A stretch of DNA of 64,000 nucleotides from Paenibacillus pasadenensis DSM 19293 (GTDB lineage Bacteria; Bacillota; Bacilli; Paenibacillales; Paenibacillaceae). This document shows, piece after piece, positions 42,932 through 51,416 of the stretch. Positions within the stretch are counted from its first letter, which is position 1. Each line of letters opens with the position of its first letter. The stretch lies in NCBI RefSeq assembly GCF_000422485.1, contig NZ_AULW01000016.1:210336-274335 (forward strand), written 5' to 3'. The notes beneath the pieces were generated by a model. It was not told the origin of the DNA and ran no database searches. It saw nothing but the letters and a program-made list of their open reading frames with translations. The translations under genes and the position numbers were made by a program.

Positions 42932-45724
42932 ATGAAATCCTTATCCTTATCCAGATCTGCCGGCCAGCGGCAGTCGAGAGTCGACTTCGACCGCAAAAGC
43001 TTTGTCATCGATGGCGAGCGGGTCTTCCTCCAAAGCGCCTCCATCCATTATTTTCGAATGCCGCGCGCGGAGTGGCGGGAGACGCTCGTCAAGGCGAAGC
43101 TGGCGGGGATGAACAGCATCGACACGTACTTCGCCTGGAACGTCCATGAACCGGAGGAGGGGCAGTGGCGCTTCGAGGGCGATGCAGACTGCGGAGCGTT
43201 CCTCGACCTGTGCGCCGAGCTCGGCCTATGGGTCATCGTCAGACCGGGGCCGTTCATCTGCGCCGAATGGGACTTCGGCGGCTTCCCGTGGTGGCTCAGC
43301 CGCAAGGAGGGCATCCGCTTCCGGGAAGCGAACGAGACGTTCCTGCGCGCCGTGGACATCTATTTCGACCGGATCGGCGAAATCATCCGGGACCGCCAGC
43401 TCGGTGCCGGCGGCACCGTCATTCTCGTCCAGGTCGAGAATGAATACGGCTATCTGGCCGATGACGAGGCCAGCCGGCCATACATGGCTTATTTGCGGGA
43501 CGGCTGGCTGCGGCGGGGCATCGAGGTGCCGCTGATCACCTGCGCCGGCGGCGTAGAGGGGGCGGTGGAGGGCGCGAACTTCTGGAGCGGGGCGGATTCG
43601 CATTTTGACAAGCTCGCCCGGAAGCAGCCGGATGCTCCGAAAATCGTGACCGAGTTCTGGAGCGGATGGTTCGAGCATTGGGGAGCGCCGGCCGCAATTC
43701 AAAAAACGCCGGAGCTGTATGAGAAGCGGATGCTCGAGATCATTCGGGCCGGATTTTCCGGGATCAGCCATTACATGTTTTTCGGCGGCACGAACTTCGC
43801 CGGATACGGCGGCCGGACGGTCGGCGCGAGCGATGTGTTCATGGTCACCTCCTACGGCTACGATGCGCCGCTCGACGAGTACGGCCGGACGACGCCGAAA
43901 TATTTCGCCGCGAAGCGGATCGCCTGCCTCGTGCAGGCCATCGAGCCGTTCCTGCTGGAGTCGGAGCCGCTGGATGCTGCCGCCGTCAGGGCGTCGGCAG
44001 GGCTGGACGTGCGCGGCAGGAGGCTGGGGGATCAGCAGCTGCTGCTCGTCGAAAGCGGGAAAGAGGAGAGGGAGACGTTCCATCTGACGCTGGAGGACGG
44101 CAGGACGCTGCCGGTCATCGTCCATCCCGGCGAGATCGCCCCCGTGCTCGTCTCCGTCGACATCGGCGGAGGGCTGCGTCTGACGAGCACGGCGAGCCTC
44201 GCCTGCAACGAGCCCGTCGGCGGCGTGCGGACGCTGATCGTCCATGCGCGCGACGGACTGCGCTCGTTCGTGGAGCTGACCGCCGCCGAGCCGATCCGGC
44301 TCGCAGGCGAGCGGCCGCAGCTCGCCTCCTGGAGTCCGGACGGGCGAACCGTTTCCTTCGACCTCTACCATTTTCGCGAGCCGCAAACGATCGAGCTGAC
44401 GATAGGCGGGGAAGCGCTGCGCCTGATCGTGCTGAGCGGCAGCGAGATGGACCGGACCTGGCGCCTCGGCGCCGGACGGTGGCTGTTCGGCTGCGACGAT
44501 GTCGATCTGACGCCCGCAGGCGAGGGGGAGTTCCAGGTCGCGGTCAGCCGTGCGGCCGCCCGCCTGCCGCAGCCTCCGGCGCTGCTGGACTGGTCGAGCG
44601 CGGCGTTGGAGCTGGACTGCATCGGCGGCATGGCAGTCGATCGGCCTCGGGACTTCACGAGCTGGGGGCAGCCGTACGGCTATCTGCTGTACAGCTGCGA
44701 GATCGAGCGGGAGCTCGAGGGCTGGACGACGCTGATTCTGCCGAAGCTGGAGGATCCGGCGCGGGTATTCGTCAACGGAACCGAAGCCGCGCTGATCCGC
44801 GAGGTCGGCTCGGCTGCCGTCCGCCTTCCCCTGCGGCAAGGAAGCAATCGGCTGCAGCTGCTCGTGCAGAACATGGGCCGCTTGAACTTCTCGCCCGATC
44901 TGGGCGAGCCGAAAGGGCTGTTCGACACGGGATATGTCGATGGCGTGGCGCTCGACCTGCGCGCGGGCTGGAAGGCCGATGACGGCGAGACGGAGGCGGC
45001 CGTTCATTTGGACCGGGTCGCTGCCGTCGACGGGCAGCCGAGTCTGTCCCGCATGTTCAGCCTGGACGGACAGGACCGGGCGCTGCTCGTCGGCGCCGTG
45101 GCCGTTCCGCTTCGCGTCAACGGCCGGATCGTGCCGCTCGAGGGCTACCAGAACTGGTTCGCTCACCGGACGGTCGATTTGTCGGCGTATGTGCAGCAAG
45201 GCCGCAACGTCATCGAGATGCCGTACTTCAAGTCCCCGATCCCGCGCCTGGAGCTGCTGGCTTACCGCTCCGCCGACAGCGTCGGAGGCTGGAGCATGGC
45301 CGGCATCGGAGAAGAGCGGCCGGAGGCGGCGGCCCGGCTCGGCGCGGCTGCAGCGACGGCTGAGGAAGCCGGAGCGGCGAGGGCGGACGGTGCGGCGAGG
45401 GCGGCCGGAAAAGAAGCGGCTGCCGCCGCCGGGACTCCGGCTTGGCATGCTTGCGAGTTCGCAGCGCCGTCGCTGCCGGAGACGCTGCGCCCGAGGCTCA
45501 AGCTGCGGCTGACAGGCATGAGCAAGGGCTCGATCTGGCTGAACGGCATCGACCTCGGGCGATATTGGCAGATCGGACCGCAGGAGGACTACAAGATTCC
45601 GATGTCCTGGCTGCAGGAGCGCAACCGGCTCGTCCTGTTCGATGAGCAGGGCCGCTCGCCGGACCGGGTGCGGCTGCTGTATGACGAGGCGTCAGCCCGC
45701 GAGTGGGAGCCGCATATCGAGTAG
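42932..45724 (+). CDS. GH35 beta-galactosidase, canonical
   Basis: This encodes a 930-residue cytoplasmic enzyme with textbook GH35 motifs: SASIHYFRMPRAEWRETLVK, NVHEPEEGQWRFEG, RPGPFICAEWDFGGFPWWL, the acid/base Glu171 in VQVENEYGYL and the nucleophile Glu241 in IVTEFWSGWFEHWG. C-terminal beta-sandwich domains follow. Between about residues 800 and 830 it has an Ala/Gly/Glu-rich low-complexity insert just before the last sandwich, probably a disordered linker. It differs clearly from the GH35 at 24882, suggesting a split of labour between linkages. It closes the importer operon. Confidence 0.92.
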   Translation: MKSLSLSRSAGQRQSRVDFDRKSFVIDGERVFLQSASIHYFRMPRAEWRETLVKAKLAGMNSIDTYFAWNVHEPEEGQWRFEGDADCGAFLDLCAELGLWVIVRPGPFICAEWDFGGFPWWLSRKEGIRFREANETFLRAVDIYFDRIGEIIRDRQLGAGGTVILVQVENEYGYLADDEASRPYMAYLRDGWLRRGIEVPLITCAGGVEGAVEGANFWSGADSHFDKLARKQPDAPKIVTEFWSGWFEHWGAPAAIQKTPELYEKRMLEIIRAGFSGISHYMFFGGTNFAGYGGRTVGASDVFMVTSYGYDAPLDEYGRTTPKYFAAKRIACLVQAIEPFLLESEPLDAAAVRASAGLDVRGRRLGDQQLLLVESGKEERETFHLTLEDGRTLPVIVHPGEIAPVLVSVDIGGGLRLTSTASLACNEPVGGVRTLIVHARDGLRSFVELTAAEPIRLAGERPQLASWSPDGRTVSFDLYHFREPQTIELTIGGEALRLIVLSGSEMDRTWRLGAGRWLFGCDDVDLTPAGEGEFQVAVSRAAARLPQPPALLDWSSAALELDCIGGMAVDRPRDFTSWGQPYGYLLYSCEIERELEGWTTLILPKLEDPARVFVNGTEAALIREVGSAAVRLPLRQGSNRLQLLVQNMGRLNFSPDLGEPKGLFDTGYVDGVALDLRAGWKADDGETEAAVHLDRVAAVDGQPSLSRMFSLDGQDRALLVGAVAVPLRVNGRIVPLEGYQNWFAHRTVDLSAYVQQGRNVIEMPYFKSPIPRLELLAYRSADSVGGWSMAGIGEERPEAAARLGAAAATAEEAGAARADGAARAAGKEAAAAAGTPAWHACEFAAPSLPETLRPRLKLRLTGMSKGSIWLNGIDLGRYWQIGPQEDYKIPMSWLQERNRLVLFDEQGRSPDRVRLLYDEASAREWEPHIE

Positions 45725-45785
45725 GAGAACGCCGGCCGCCATGGACTCGACGATCCGCGAGAAGGCACGCTGGCGGAGCCGAAAG

Positions 45786-45847
45786 TCAATATCGCCGTCA
45801 AAAGGGTAAAAAAGCCGATACCGGCCCGTTCATTTTCGCGCTAAAAT
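45786..45847 (+). promoter_or_regulatory. 21-bp direct-repeat activator site and promoter (copy 1)
   Basis: TCAATAT (45786-45792) and TAAAAAA (45807-45813) start 21 bp apart, and TAAAAT (45842-45847) starts 35 bp after the second repeat. The same distances occur at 47882-47943 and 49847-49908. There is no good -35 box, as expected for an activator-dependent promoter. The likely activator is the YesN-type regulator at 51417. Confidence 0.65.
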
Positions 45848-45911
45848 GATCGAAACGATGGATTCGCGGACCGCCGCCGGCTGCTGCGGACCGCCAAAGG
45901 AGAGTGCTCGC

Positions 45912-47768
45912 TTGCAGCCAGACCGATCGAAGGAAAAGGAGATCGCCTTCTATGAGCCGTATCCGGCTGCCGGCCTCTACGGACGGGACGGCGAAGCGCC
46001 TGACTGGGCCGCGATCGCGGCCGATCCCGCTCTCGCGGAGCCGATCGCCGAGCTGCGCGCCGAGGCGGCCCGCCTGCAGGAGCGGCCGGAGCCGCAGCTG
46101 ACGGAGGAGCTGTATGCCGAGTTCGAGCGCGAGGGCAGGAGGCTCGGCTACGAAGCGGCCTATTTCGAGCGGCGCGGACGGCTGACGGCGTTCGGGCTGC
46201 TGACGCTGCTCGGCCTCGGCGGCGATTCCGCGCGGGCGCTGATGCGGCAGACGATCGACGCCGTGCTGGGCGAGAACACCTGGTGCCTGCCGGCGCATAT
46301 GAAGGGCGAGGCGATCGAGCGCGGCATCGACCTGTTCGCGTCCGAGACCGGCTTCGCTCTGGCGGAGCTGCTCGTGCTGGGCGGCGACGCTCTGGACGAG
46401 CCGCTGCGCCGCCGGATCGCCGGGCAGCTCGAGCGGCGTCTGTTCGGCCCGTATTTGGAGCAGGGGCCTTATCCCTGGGAGACGGCCGAGCATAACTGGT
46501 CGGCCGTCTGCGCCGGCTCGATCGGCGCGGCGGCGCTGCTGACGCTGCCGGCCGACGATCCGCGGCTGGAGCGGATCGTCGCCAAGGCGCTCGGCTCGAT
46601 GGATGCCTACCTCGCGGGCTTCGGGGATGACGGAGCTTGCCTGGAAGGAATCGGTTACTGGACGTACGGCTTCGGCTACTATGTCTATTTCGCCGATCTG
46701 CTTCGGGCGCGCACCGGCGGCAGGCTCGATCTGCTGGACGGTCCGAAGGAGCAAGCGATCGCGGGCTTCCAGCAGAAAGCCTATCTATGCGGCAGCCGCA
46801 CCGTCAATTTCTCGGACGCCGAGCCCCATGAGCGAGCCATGCCCGGCCTGGCCGCCTATCTGAGCCGCCGCTATCCCGGCCTGCCGTCGCCTCCGCCGTC
46901 CGTGCTGGCGCGCTTCGGCGACGATCCTTGCGCCCGCTTCGCGCCGGCCCTGCGCAATCTGCTGTGGAGGGCGCCGGCGGAGCGCGGGGCGCCGGCGCCG
47001 GAGAGCTGGCCGAGCGGCAGCTGGCTGCTGCCCGATGCCGGCTGGCTCGTCTCCCGCCATCGCAGCGCCGGCGGGAGCTTCGGCTTCGCCGCCAAGGGCG
47101 GGCACAACACCGAGCCGCACAACCATCTCGACCTCGGCCATTTCCTGCTCGTCGAGGAGGGAGAGCCGGACTTCGCCGCCGATCTCGGGAGCGGCGAGTA
47201 CACGGCCGCCTACTTCGGCCCGGAGCGGTACGGCTATGCCTGCACCGGGGCGCACGGACACTCGCTGCCGTCGCCGCTCGGCCTCTCCCAGCTGCCGGGC
47301 AGGGAGCGCTTCGCCCGCATCCTGGAGGCGGAGGCCGGCGCCGCCGAGGACCGGCTGCGCCTGGAGCTGGCCGCCGCCTACGCGCTGCCTCCCGGCGCCT
47401 CGCTGACCCGCCGCCTCCGCTGGCGCAAGCAGGAGCTGCCCGAGCTGGAGCTGACCGACGAGCTCCGCCTGCCGGAGCTCGCCGGCGCGGCGCGGCCGGA
47501 CGGCGTGCCGCTGCTCGCGACGGCGCTGATCACCCGCTGCGAGCCGCTCGGGCAGGAGGATGGCAGCCTGCTGCTGCATGGGAACCGGCGCCGGATGCGG
47601 ATATGTTGGCTCCCAGGCTCGCTCCGGCTCCGCATCGAGAGGCATTCGTTCTCGAACCACTCCGGGCTGGAGGAAACGTACGTCCGCCTGGCCTTCGAGA
47701 CGGCGGCCCCTGTCGACGCGGCAGCTTCGTCCGCGTCCATTTCGCTGTCGCTGCGCTTCCTGCCGTAG
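45912..47768 (+). CDS. Heparinase II/III-like polysaccharide lyase
   Basis: This encodes a 618-residue protein without signal peptide. An alpha/alpha-toroid N-terminal half (AAALLTLPADDPRLERIVAK, ECI-type GIGYWTYGFGYYVYFADLL, holding the likely catalytic tyrosine) is followed by the heparinase II/III signature GGHNTEPHNHLDLGHF (His398, His403, His405). These enzymes split uronic acid-containing chains by beta-elimination, leaving unsaturated uronyl ends, for which the GH88 downstream is the matching hydrolase. TTG 45912 is chosen because AAAGGAGA lies 8 bases before it and because the only upstream ATG (45846) overlaps the -10 box. Being cytoplasmic, it probably acts on imported oligosaccharides. 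Confidence 0.85.
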   Translation: MQPDRSKEKEIAFYEPYPAAGLYGRDGEAPDWAAIAADPALAEPIAELRAEAARLQERPEPQLTEELYAEFEREGRRLGYEAAYFERRGRLTAFGLLTLLGLGGDSARALMRQTIDAVLGENTWCLPAHMKGEAIERGIDLFASETGFALAELLVLGGDALDEPLRRRIAGQLERRLFGPYLEQGPYPWETAEHNWSAVCAGSIGAAALLTLPADDPRLERIVAKALGSMDAYLAGFGDDGACLEGIGYWTYGFGYYVYFADLLRARTGGRLDLLDGPKEQAIAGFQQKAYLCGSRTVNFSDAEPHERAMPGLAAYLSRRYPGLPSPPPSVLARFGDDPCARFAPALRNLLWRAPAERGAPAPESWPSGSWLLPDAGWLVSRHRSAGGSFGFAAKGGHNTEPHNHLDLGHFLLVEEGEPDFAADLGSGEYTAAYFGPERYGYACTGAHGHSLPSPLGLSQLPGRERFARILEAEAGAAEDRLRLELAAAYALPPGASLTRRLRWRKQELPELELTDELRLPELAGAARPDGVPLLATALITRCEPLGQEDGSLLLHGNRRRMRICWLPGSLRLRIERHSFSNHSGLEETYVRLAFETAAPVDAAASSASISLSLRFLP

Positions 47769-47881
47769 GAGTCGAGTCGCCGGAGCGCTGACTCGTCCGC
47801 CTGCGGAAGCCATCCGAGACTTGCCTGCAGCAGCCGTCCTCCGGCTGCTGCTTGTTTCGTTTCCGCCGCTTGCGCAAGCAG

Positions 47882-47943
47882 TCAAAATGAGCGTGAACGA
47901 GATCAAAATACCGTCACTGCGACGCGCGGGCTTTTCCTATACT
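47882..47943 (+). promoter_or_regulatory. 21-bp direct-repeat activator site and promoter (copy 2)
   Basis: TCAAAAT (47882-47888) is repeated exactly at 47903-47909, 21 bp on, and TATACT (47938-47943) starts 35 bp after the second copy. The -35 position holds CACTGC, a poor match. It precedes the permease pair at 48018. Confidence 0.75.
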
Positions 47944-48017
47944 GGAACGAGGAGGCGGCCATCCCGGGAGCATGCGGCCGGGATGGCCGTCCATCGTGCA
48001 AAGGCGAGGTGGACCTC

Positions 48018-48959
48018 ATGAAAGCAACGACGACTGGCGGCGCGGCGGTCGAAGCCGCCGCCCCGCCCTCGAAGGCGCGGAGAAGAAGCCGGGGGGAGGA
48101 GCTGTGGGGCTGGCTGTTCGTCAGTCCGATGCTGCTCGGCGTGACGGTGCTCGTGCTGCTGCCAATCGTAGCCACGTTTGTCCTCAGCCTGGCGGACTGG
48201 AACTTCGTCCAGGGCTGGGACGGCATCAAGTGGATCGGACTGGACAATTTCGACAAGCTGTTGCGGGACGACCTGTTCCTCCGATCCGTCCGCAACAACG
48301 TCATCTTCCTGCTCGCCGTCCCGGTCTACATGGCGATCTCGATGATCCTGGCCGTCGTCATCGACCGCCATGTGTATATGAAGGGCTTTTTCAAGGTCGC
48401 GTACTTCATGCCCTACATCTCCAACATCGTGGCCGTCGCGGTCGTCTGGCAGGTGCTGTTCCATCCATCGAACGGACCGGTCAACCAGATGCTGCGCGCG
48501 CTCGGCGTCAGCCAGCCGCCGGGCTGGCTCGCCGATCCGAACTACGCGCTCCCCTCGATCATGCTCATCGTCGTCTGGACGTCGATCGGCTTCAACCTGA
48601 TCCTCTACATGGCCGGCCTGCAGTCGATCCCGCGCGACCTGTACGAGGCGGCGGAGATCGACGGCGCGAGCGGCTGGGTCAGGTTCGCCCGAATCACGGT
48701 GCCGCTGCTGTCGCCGACGTCCTTCTTCCTGCTCGTCACCGGCGTCATCAGCACGTTCAAGGTGTTCGACATCATCGCCGTCACGACGCAGGGCGGGCCG
48801 ATCGGCTCGACCTCGATGATGGTCTGGTACCTGTACGACACCGCCTTCGTCAACCTGAAGGTCGGCTATGCTTCCTCGATTGCCGTCGTGCTGTTCGCGT
48901 TCGTGCTGCTCATCACGCTCGGCCAGTGGGCCGCCCAGAAAAAATGGGTCAATTATTAA
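48018..48959 (+). CDS. Sugar ABC transporter permease (MalF-type), uronate locus
   Basis: This encodes a 313-residue permease with six hydrophobic segments and the EAA motif YEAAEIDGASGWVRFARITVP (about residues 211-231). ATG 48018 is preferred to GTG 48009, since GGCGAGGTGG (48003-48012) is its ribosome site. With the next permease and the lipoprotein at 49947 it should import unsaturated oligosaccharides made by the lyase. Confidence 0.9.
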   Translation: MKATTTGGAAVEAAAPPSKARRRSRGEELWGWLFVSPMLLGVTVLVLLPIVATFVLSLADWNFVQGWDGIKWIGLDNFDKLLRDDLFLRSVRNNVIFLLAVPVYMAISMILAVVIDRHVYMKGFFKVAYFMPYISNIVAVAVVWQVLFHPSNGPVNQMLRALGVSQPPGWLADPNYALPSIMLIVVWTSIGFNLILYMAGLQSIPRDLYEAAEIDGASGWVRFARITVPLLSPTSFFLLVTGVISTFKVFDIIAVTTQGGPIGSTSMMVWYLYDTAFVNLKVGYASSIAVVLFAFVLLITLGQWAAQKKWVNY

Positions 48960-48974
48960 GGGAGGGAAGACCAA

Positions 48975-49817
48975 GTGACGGAAACCGCCGCCGCATTCAG
49001 CTGGAAAAAAGGCATCCTGACCGCCGCGCTGCTCGTCCTCAGCCTCCTGTTCCTGCTGCCGTTCGTCTGGATGCTCGTGACGTCGTTCAAGCCGGAATCG
49101 GAAGTGTTCGTCTATCCGATCCAGTGGATTCCGAAGCAATGGAACGCCGTCCAAAACTACTCGGAGGTGTGGGCCGGCTCCTATCCGTTCTGGCGCTACT
49201 ATCTCAACTCCATCCAGGTCGCCTTGATCACGACGGCGATCTCGGTGGCGGTGTCGAGCCTGGCCGCCTACGGCTTCTCCAAAATCCGCTTCAAGGCGGC
49301 GGGGCCGCTGTTCCTGATCGTGCTCGCCACCTACATGGTCCCGCATCAGGCGATCCTCGTGCCGCAGTTCATCCTGTACCGCCGCATCGGCTTGTTCGAC
49401 AGCCATCTCGGCCTCATCCTGCTCGGCTCGTTCAGCGTGCTCGGCACGTTCATGCTGAGGCAGTTCTTCATGGGGGTGCACAACGAGCTGATCGAATCGG
49501 CGAAGATCGACGGCGCGAGCCATCCGCGCACGTTCGGGTCGATCGCGCTGCCGCTCGTCCGCCCCGCCGTCGCCACCTACGCCATCCTGCGCTTCATCTG
49601 GACGTGGAACGACTACCAGAACCCGCTCATCTTCCTGCGCAGCGATTCCCTGTTCACGATCCCGCTCGCGATGCAGAAGTTCACCTCCATGAGCGGCCAG
49701 TTCTACTCGCTCATCATGGCGGCGGCCGTCTCGGCGATTCTGCCGCTGCTGATCGTGTTCATCCTCGGCCAGAAGAGCGTCATCGAAGGCATCGCCACGG
49801 GCGGCGTCAAAGGCTGA
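48975..49817 (+). CDS. Carbohydrate ABC transporter permease (MalG-type), uronate locus
   Basis: This encodes a 280-residue permease with the EAA motif ESAKIDGASHPRTFGSIALP (about residues 175-194), six hydrophobic segments and the usual end IEGIATGGVKG. GTG start with GGGAGGG upstream; 15 bases after the partner permease. Confidence 0.9.
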   Translation: MTETAAAFSWKKGILTAALLVLSLLFLLPFVWMLVTSFKPESEVFVYPIQWIPKQWNAVQNYSEVWAGSYPFWRYYLNSIQVALITTAISVAVSSLAAYGFSKIRFKAAGPLFLIVLATYMVPHQAILVPQFILYRRIGLFDSHLGLILLGSFSVLGTFMLRQFFMGVHNELIESAKIDGASHPRTFGSIALPLVRPAVATYAILRFIWTWNDYQNPLIFLRSDSLFTIPLAMQKFTSMSGQFYSLIMAAAVSAILPLLIVFILGQKSVIEGIATGGVKG

Positions 49818-49846
49818 GGCCGGGGATGTAAACGGAACCAAAAAAG

Positions 49847-49908
49847 TAAAAATGCCGCTAGTTCCGGTCAAGATAACGACATTGGCGGCGAGCGCCGGCT
49901 TCTATAAT
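49847..49908 (+). promoter_or_regulatory. 21-bp direct-repeat activator site and promoter (copy 3)
   Basis: TAAAAAT (49847-49853) and TCAAGAT (49868-49874) start 21 bp apart; a perfect TATAAT (49903-49908) starts 35 bp after the second. The -35 position holds CATTGG. It gives the binding-protein gene its own copy of the promoter, although it could also be read from 47.9 kb. Confidence 0.7.
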
Positions 49909-49946
49909 GAAGAAGCAAGCCAACGAGAACGGAGAGGGGAATGCAT

Positions 49947-51344
49947 ATGGCAAGAACGAAACCTTGGATGACGACCGTGCTGGCAGGGGCGCTCGTCGCC
50001 GGACTGCTGTCCGGCTGCGGCAACGGGGACGCCGGCGGCAACGGAGGCCAGGCCGCCGCAGGCAACGACGGCCAGGCGGGCGCGAGCGGCGATCCGGTCC
50101 AGCTGCGGCTCTATACGTACGGCACGGAAGAGGCTTATAATTGGCAAAAAACGCTCGCCGCCTATACGGAGAAGAAGCCCGGCGTCTCGATCGAGCTCGT
50201 GCAGCTGAGCGAGAAGGGCGATACGCAGGAAGCGTTCAAGAAGCTGGACCTGGCGGCCGCCTCCGACGAGCAGATCGACGTGCTGATGTTCTCCGATCCG
50301 GCCGGCTACGCGCAGCGGGTGGCGCTCGGCATGGCCGCTCCGCTCGACGACTTCATCGCCAAGGAAGGCATCAAGCTCGAAGAGGAGTACAAGGTCGACA
50401 CCCGTCTGAACGGCAAGGTGTACGCGCTGCCGGGCAAGTTCAACCCGTGGTACGTGCTGCTCAACAAGGATCATCTCGCGGAGGCGGGACTCGACGTTCC
50501 GACCGAGTGGACCTGGGACGAGTTCGCCGATTATGCCAAGGCGCTGACGAAGGGCGACGGCCCGTCGAAGCGTTACGGCGCCTATTTCCACGGTCCTCAG
50601 AACGGCGGCTGGATGGAGTTCCTGAAAATCGCCATGGAGAACCAGCCGGAGGGCGCGGATTTCCTGAAGGAAGACGGCACGTCGAACCTCGACAGCCCGA
50701 ACTTCCGCAAATCGCTCGAGCTGCGCGTGCGGATGGAGAAGGAGGATCAGTCGACCGTTCCTTACGCGGACATGATCTCTCAGAAGCTGGCCTACCGGAA
50801 CCAGTTCTTCAACCAGACGGCGAGCATGATCCCGATCGGCTCCTGGATGAACACGGAGATCGGCGGCACGGACAAGGTGCCGCTGACGTTCAACGTCGCG
50901 GTCGCGCCGTTCCCGAAAACGAACGCGGCCGACGAGAACGGCCTGACGCCGGTGACGACCGACTACGTCGCCGTCTACGGCAAGTCGAAGCATCAGCAGG
51001 AGGCGTATGAGTTCGTGCGCTGGTACACGACGGAAGGCCAGGTCGTGCAGGGCAAGAACATCCCGGCCTGGAACGGAGTCAAGACGGAAGACGTCAGCGC
51101 GACGATCGACACGATCCTTTCCGGCACGAAAAATCCGGAGCTCGTCGACAAGGAGTCGCTCGTCACGGTCATGCTGGAATCCAAGGCGTCCCAGATCATC
51201 GCGCCGGCCACGTACCAGAGCGAGGTGTACAAAGCGCTGAACGAGGAGTATGAAAAGCTCATCTTGGGCAGCCAGGATATCGACAAGACGATCGAAGCTT
51301 CCAAGAAACGCGTCGACGAGATCATCGCCGCGAACAAAAACTAA
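49947..51344 (+). CDS. Extracellular sugar-binding lipoprotein, uronate locus
   Basis: This encodes a 465-residue family-1 solute-binding lipoprotein. The signal is RTKPWMTTVLAGALVAG then LLSGC, followed by a Gly/Asn/Ala linker. The binding domain has LYTYGTEEAYNWQKTLAAY, DVLMFSDPAGYA, NPWYVLLNKDHLAEAGLDVP and KSKHQQEAYEFVRWY. ATG 49947 fits the GAGAGGGG site better than 49941. It feeds the permeases just upstream. A hairpin at 51359-51381 lies between it and the response regulator. Confidence 0.9.
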   Translation: MARTKPWMTTVLAGALVAGLLSGCGNGDAGGNGGQAAAGNDGQAGASGDPVQLRLYTYGTEEAYNWQKTLAAYTEKKPGVSIELVQLSEKGDTQEAFKKLDLAAASDEQIDVLMFSDPAGYAQRVALGMAAPLDDFIAKEGIKLEEEYKVDTRLNGKVYALPGKFNPWYVLLNKDHLAEAGLDVPTEWTWDEFADYAKALTKGDGPSKRYGAYFHGPQNGGWMEFLKIAMENQPEGADFLKEDGTSNLDSPNFRKSLELRVRMEKEDQSTVPYADMISQKLAYRNQFFNQTASMIPIGSWMNTEIGGTDKVPLTFNVAVAPFPKTNAADENGLTPVTTDYVAVYGKSKHQQEAYEFVRWYTTEGQVVQGKNIPAWNGVKTEDVSATIDTILSGTKNPELVDKESLVTVMLESKASQIIAPATYQSEVYKALNEEYEKLILGSQDIDKTIEASKKRVDEIIAANKN

Positions 51345-51358
51345 CGAAGCGGGGAAGC

Positions 51359-51381
51359 GGCAGGGGACTCGGCCCCTTGCC
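51359..51381 (+). terminator. Hairpin between binding protein and response regulator genes
   Basis: GGCAGGGG (51359-51366) pairs with CCCCTTGCC (51373-51381, one bulge), followed by the pyrimidine-rich GTTTCCCTTTCC. This is probably a partial terminator that lowers expression of the regulators relative to the binding protein. Confidence 0.4.
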
Positions 51382-51416
51382 CGTTTCCCTTTCCTTGATG
51401 GAGGGGAGGGGCTCGG

